The notes under the pieces were generated by a model that was given only the letters and a program-made list of their open reading frames with translations, was not told the origin of the DNA and did not search any database. A DNA stretch of 64,000 bases from Pseudomonas zanjanensis (lineage in GTDB: Bacteria > Pseudomonadota > Gammaproteobacteria > Pseudomonadales > Pseudomonadaceae), in assembly GCF_014268745.2 (NCBI RefSeq), contig NZ_JABWRB020000001.1:3596001-3660000 (forward strand), given 5' to 3'. This document shows, in pieces, positions 60,209 through 64,000 of this stretch. The position numbers and the translations under genes are program-made. How positions within the stretch are numbered: the first letter of the stretch is position 1; the number at the start of each line of letters is the position of its first letter.

Positions 60209-63200
60209 CTATTTTATTGGATACAGTGTAAATGGAATTTCGGTATCCCGATCAAATTTCATTTCTATACGGTTCATGTCAACCAGTTTTGGATTGGTTG
60301 GATCCTTGGAGTTTGGAATGTATCCTTTCCCCGCACCCGGTAGATCTGCCCGTAGATATTTGCTTCCGCTTTTGTCTACCAGCAGTTCATGCCCGCTATT
60401 TTTTTTTGCAATTGCTAACTCATAGGCCTTTAGCTGTAACTCCCAACTATTAAACCTTGAACTTGGATTCCCCTTCCTATGCGAAGGGGTTCTACCAGTT
60501 AAGGGATCTGTACCATCAATGGCTCGCTGCTTCCACACCTGGTCTGGAACCGCAAGGCTATGCTTACCCACCATATGCATGCCTTGCTCCCGATCTAGAC
60601 GCCTGACTTCTTTTTCGGCCAACTCAGCGGCAGTCGGCTTGGGCAGCGCCGGCTCCCCCTCATCCACCCCAACCTTCGCCGCCGGATCCTGATCCCCAAC
60701 CCCCGGCCTACACCCACCCTTCCCCGGACAATCCACCAACCCCAACGGATCCACCCACCCCGTCGGGTTCAGGGTGTACCGGTACCCATTGAGCCCACCC
60801 ACCAACTTGCTCGGGTCAGGCGTCAAATAGCGGCCAGTCTCGGGATTGTAGTAGCGGTGCCGGTTGTAGTGCAGGCCGCTTTCGGGGTCGAAGTATTGGC
60901 CCTGGAAGCGCAGCGGTTGTTCAAGCTGCTCGCCGTCGCCGTGCCTGAGTGCGGTGACTTTGCCGTAGCCGTTGTAGCGCGCCGACCAGACGATCTGGCC
61001 GGCGGGGTTGGTCAGTTCCTGGGGCGTGCCCAGGTGGTCGAGGTGGTAGTAGAACGGCGTGGTGTTTTCCGGGCCTTCGCCGTTGAGCATCGCCAGTGGA
61101 CGGAAGGTGCCCGGTTCGTAGACGTAGCTGCGGTGGTGGCGCGGGCTGTTTTCGGCGACGAGCTGGTCGCCTTGCCAGAAAAACTCCGTGGTCAGGCCGT
61201 CCACGGTCTTGCTGATGCGTCGGCCGAAGGCGTCGTAGCGGTAGGAGGTTTCGCAGCCGTCGGCCGTGGTGATGCCGATCAGGCGGTGTTGGCTGTCGTA
61301 GCGGTAGGCGCTGACCAGGGCCTCGCCGCGGCGTTCGCGGATCAGGTTGCCGAAGGCGTCGTAGTCGTAGTGGCGGTCGCCCTCCTTCAGCAGGCGGTTG
61401 CCCTTGAGGGTGGTCGGGCCGGGGCGGTCCTGTATCAGCAGGTTGCCGGCCGGGTCGTGGCTGAAGTGTTCCGGCGGTTCGCTGTGGGAAAAGTCGATGC
61501 GGGTCAGGCGATCTAGAGAATCGTACTGGTAGCTGCGGCGGTTTCGGTGGTCGGAAAGGGTTTGCAGGTTGCCCTTGGGGCTGTAGGTATAGTCGCGCCA
61601 GAGCAGTTGCTGCTGTGGGTTCTGCCACGCGGTCTGGGCCTTGAGGCGACCCTGTTCGTCGTACCTGTAGTCACTGAGCAACTGGCCTTGCTGGCGTTGC
61701 CGTTCGCGGCTGCCGTCAAAGCGGTGTTCGGTCAGGCGTGCGCCGTTGAGGTCGATGGCGGTCAGTGCGCCGCCCGGGGCGTGGTGGTAGTCGAGCTGGC
61801 TGTCGTCCGGCAGGCGCAGGTGGTTGAGGCGTCCGCAGGCATCGTAGCGATAACGCAGGGTGCCCCAGCCCTGGTGCTCAGTGATCAGCCGATCTTGAGC
61901 GTCGTATTCGAAGGCCAGCGGATGGTCGCTGCCATCATCGACGTAGACCAGCCGGCCCAGTTCGTCGTAGCGGTATTCGATGGCCTGGCCGTCGGGCAAG
62001 GTCTTGAGTTGCAGCCGTCCGGCCGCGTCGCGCTGGTAGCGGGTGACCCATTGCGAACCGTCCTCGCCGTGTTCGGTTTTCTCCAGCAGGTGGCCGTTGA
62101 GGTCGTAGGCGTAGGCGGTGCGTTGGCCGTCGAAGCCGATTTGCTGTCGGATCAAGCCGTTGGGCGTGTAGTCCAGCTGATATTGTTCGCCGGATTCGTT
62201 CTCGATCTCGGTCAGCAACAGCCGCGCCGAGTCGTAGCGGTACTTCAGCTCGCTACCGTCGGGGTTCAGGCGACGGCTGACCAGGTGCAGGTCATCGGCG
62301 TATTCGTAGCGGGTGGTGCGGCCCTGCTCGTCGCGTTCGGCGATGACCTTGCCGTAGGCGTTGTAGCTCCAGGCCCGAATGGCGCCGGTGGGCAGGGTGA
62401 CTTGCAGCAGTCGGCCGACGGCGTCCCATTGGTAGTGCGTGAGGGCGCCGTGTTCGTCCCGGCGGCTGAGCAAACGTCCCAGGGCATCGTAGGAAAAACA
62501 CCGCCGACCGCCGTCGGGCAGGATTTCTTCGGTCAGTTGGCCCAGGCGACTCCAGGTGAAGCGATGTTCGCCGCCGTCCGGGTCGTACCTTGCCAGCAGT
62601 TGTCCGTGGGCGTCGTAGGCATATTCCGTACGCTGGCCGTCCGGGTCGATGCTGGCGATCACATCGCCAAGGTCATTGCGGCGGTAGGTCCACACCGCCT
62701 TGCCACGGGAACGGCTGTGCAGGAAACCGTTGCGGTATTCGTAGGACGTCGGTGCCTCGTCCGGTGGAATCAACGCCAGCAGCCGTCCGACGTCGTCGTA
62801 GCGGTATTCGCGGACCGCCCCCAGCGGGTCTTGTTCGGCAATCAGCCGGCCCTGTTCGTCATAGGCCTTGAGGTGTTCGCCGCCGTCGGGCTCGACCTTG
62901 CGCACCAGCCGCGCCCGGTCGTCGTGGACATACACTTCCTGGCTGCCATCCAGGTGCCGGACCGTGACGCTGCCGTCCTCGCCCCAGGTGTAGCGGCTGT
63001 CCATCTGCGCAAACGAGGCCCAATGCCGTACGCAACGGGACGCCCGCCCGACGCCTTGCCACTCCCAATAAAAACTCGCGCCGCCGGCCAGTTGCCGCTG
63101 GAGGATGACGTGCTGGTCGTCGTAGTCGTAGCGTTCGCTTTCACCGGCGGCATTGGTCGCTTCGATCAGTCGGAAACGTCCGTCGTAGCGGTAGGACACC

Positions 63201-64000
63201 AGCGTCTGCTCGGTCCGCCAGGCCTCGTCGAGGGTGATGGCCGGGTGGAAGCTCTGGTAATCGACGGCGATCAGGTGGCGCTGTTCGTAGCGCAAGCGCA
63301 GGGAACGCCCGGCACCGTTGTCCAGGCGGCAAATGTCGCCGTGGATGTTGCGCTGGAGGGTCAGGCGGTTGTCGTAGCGGTCGCTGAGGGCGATCAGGTG
63401 GCCGTCGCGAAAGTGCAGGAACGGGGCGTTTTCCCCCGGTTGGGCGACGATCAGTTCGTCCGGCTCGGCCCCCAGGTAGATTGCTGCGCGGGCCAGGCTG
63501 TTGTGGATCGCCGGGCGCTGGGTGGTGGGCAATGGAAAAAGCGTGCGACGGTTTTCCTGGTCGACCCAGGTGACCTGCTCGCCGTCGAGCTCCAGGCGAT
63601 GGGCCAGGGCATGGCTCCAGCCGCGCCCGAGGCCGACGTCCAGGTCGGCGGCGCTGGTGCGGTATAAACGGGTGAAAACGAACGGCAAACGGCCGTCGAG
63701 GGTGCCATCGTCGAGGGTCAGTAGTTCTTCGCCGGTGACCATTGACACCGGGCAGCCGCTGGTCTGGGTCTGGGCGGCGGTATCGGCGCTGTCGCCGTTG
63801 GGGTTTTTCGATTGGGCGGGGACGTCGTCGTGATGTTCGTGTTTTTTCAGCGTGGTATTGCGCTGCGCATCCCAGCGCAGTTGCATCCGGCCTTTTTTTA
63901 TCCCCGCTGCGATGCCGCGTGCCGCCACGGTTTTGTAGCGGTCCACGTAGGTCATGAAGCCGTTGACCACCGCGAAGATCGCCTTGACGAAACGCTGCAC
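60209..64000 (-). CDS. Rhs polymorphic toxin, 5' end beyond the window
   Basis: The 1263 codons seen are the 3' part of a large rhs gene; the start lies past the window edge. About residues 80-110 hold the DUF6531 boundary (CPVSMVTGEELL, RLPFVFTRLYR). From about 200 to 960 there are many YD repeats (RYDxxGRL and like), forming the beta-cocoon shell. The conserved core end is FRPLAMLNG, YYHLDHLGTPQEL, GLHYNRHRYYNPETGRYLTPD and NPTGWVDPLGL (ending residue 1088), after which self-cleavage is expected. The last 175 residues (60212-60736) are the variable toxin, AT-richer, with HMVGKH near its residue 53-59 and SSRFNSW; the activity is unknown, perhaps an RNase. Delivery is probably by type VI secretion. 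Confidence 0.92.
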   Translation of the reverse strand: MQRFVKAIFAVVNGFMTYVDRYKTVAARGIAAGIKKGRMQLRWDAQRNTTLKKHEHHDDVPAQSKNPNGDSADTAAQTQTSGCPVSMVTGEELLTLDDGTLDGRLPFVFTRLYRTSAADLDVGLGRGWSHALAHRLELDGEQVTWVDQENRRTLFPLPTTQRPAIHNSLARAAIYLGAEPDELIVAQPGENAPFLHFRDGHLIALSDRYDNRLTLQRNIHGDICRLDNGAGRSLRLRYEQRHLIAVDYQSFHPAITLDEAWRTEQTLVSYRYDGRFRLIEATNAAGESERYDYDDQHVILQRQLAGGASFYWEWQGVGRASRCVRHWASFAQMDSRYTWGEDGSVTVRHLDGSQEVYVHDDRARLVRKVEPDGGEHLKAYDEQGRLIAEQDPLGAVREYRYDDVGRLLALIPPDEAPTSYEYRNGFLHSRSRGKAVWTYRRNDLGDVIASIDPDGQRTEYAYDAHGQLLARYDPDGGEHRFTWSRLGQLTEEILPDGGRRCFSYDALGRLLSRRDEHGALTHYQWDAVGRLLQVTLPTGAIRAWSYNAYGKVIAERDEQGRTTRYEYADDLHLVSRRLNPDGSELKYRYDSARLLLTEIENESGEQYQLDYTPNGLIRQQIGFDGQRTAYAYDLNGHLLEKTEHGEDGSQWVTRYQRDAAGRLQLKTLPDGQAIEYRYDELGRLVYVDDGSDHPLAFEYDAQDRLITEHQGWGTLRYRYDACGRLNHLRLPDDSQLDYHHAPGGALTAIDLNGARLTEHRFDGSRERQRQQGQLLSDYRYDEQGRLKAQTAWQNPQQQLLWRDYTYSPKGNLQTLSDHRNRRSYQYDSLDRLTRIDFSHSEPPEHFSHDPAGNLLIQDRPGPTTLKGNRLLKEGDRHYDYDAFGNLIRERRGEALVSAYRYDSQHRLIGITTADGCETSYRYDAFGRRISKTVDGLTTEFFWQGDQLVAENSPRHHRSYVYEPGTFRPLAMLNGEGPENTTPFYYHLDHLGTPQELTNPAGQIVWSARYNGYGKVTALRHGDGEQLEQPLRFQGQYFDPESGLHYNRHRYYNPETGRYLTPDPSKLVGGLNGYRYTLNPTGWVDPLGLVDCPGKGGCRPGVGDQDPAAKVGVDEGEPALPKPTAAELAEKEVRRLDREQGMHMVGKHSLAVPDQVWKQRAIDGTDPLTGRTPSHRKGNPSSRFNSWELQLKAYELAIAKKNSGHELLVDKSGSKYLRADLPGAGKGYIPNSKDPTNPKLVDMNRIEMKFDRDTEIPFTLYPIK

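Noticed and set aside
1..64000. tRNA or rRNA genes
   Set aside because: I looked for tRNA arm patterns and CCA-ending cloverleaf sequences in the intergenic gaps and saw none; a tRNA scan would be needed to exclude them fully.
58177..64000. Integrated prophage
   Set aside because: No integrase, attachment repeat or structural phage gene is visible; the AT-rich stretch is explained by toxin and immunity genes.

Overview
The window is a piece of a Pseudomonas chromosome, most likely from the P. fluorescens group. The grounds are high-GC coding sequence, more than twenty REP/REPIN palindromes of the kinds typical of that group, a REP-associated tyrosine transposase remnant, and core gene order (lpxL-minCDE-rluA-apeB; aroC/prmB/smrB; quinone oxidoreductase-prc-EAL/GGDEF) that I recall from other Pseudomonas. 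This is a reading by eye; no database search was run.

Layout. 0-0.8 kb: frameshifted RAYT between REPs. 0.8-9.1 kb: glyoxylate-to-pyruvate pathway (gcl, hyi, glxR, ttuD, pykF) with a divergent HbpS/GlcG-like gene and a urea transporter downstream. 9.1-16.8 kb: K+ channel, sulfate-binding protein, MFS transporter, small proteins, ankyrin protein, acyl-CoA synthetase, DUF3509 gene with a possible sigma-54 promoter. 16.9-17.45 kb: four-copy REPIN array inside a 30-bp inverted repeat. 17.5-28.4 kb: unusual acireductone dioxygenase, HcaT-like MFS, aroC, prmB, smrB, folE and others. 28.5-37.5 kb: purine catabolism (purine permease, uraH, puuE, uraD, alc, allA, puuD) and a Tsx-like porin. 37.7-44.2 kb: patatin, lpxL, min genes, rluA, apeB. 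44.6-51.1 kb: PhnF-like GntR regulator with an ABC importer, an alkaline-phosphatase-fold hydrolase and a HAD phosphatase. 51.3-58.2 kb: DUF1326/DUF2182 pair, quinone oxidoreductase, prc, EAL-CBS-GGDEF protein. 58.3-64 kb: the 3' part of an rhs polymorphic-toxin gene and an AT-rich tail of immunity genes and a displaced toxin C-terminus.

Two systems stand out. First, the purine cluster makes glyoxylate and urea, and the gcl cluster 27 kb away consumes glyoxylate; both carry the palindrome TTGTATACAA (five sites, one with a single mismatch) in front of their operons. This suggests one GntR-type regulator, not encoded here, controls hypoxanthine/urate use down to pyruvate. Second, the rhs locus reads as toxin - immunity - displaced toxin C-terminus - paralogous immunity - unrelated CDI-type immunity, a record of toxin replacement.

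REPINs fall into at least three sequence classes: class A (core GGGAGCGGGCTTGCTCGCGA and variants), class B (core GGCGAGGGAGCTTGCTCCCG) and class C (TGTAGGAGCTG arms, one copy nested inside a class B element). Every long junction in the gcl-hyi-glxR-ttuD operon holds a class A REPIN.
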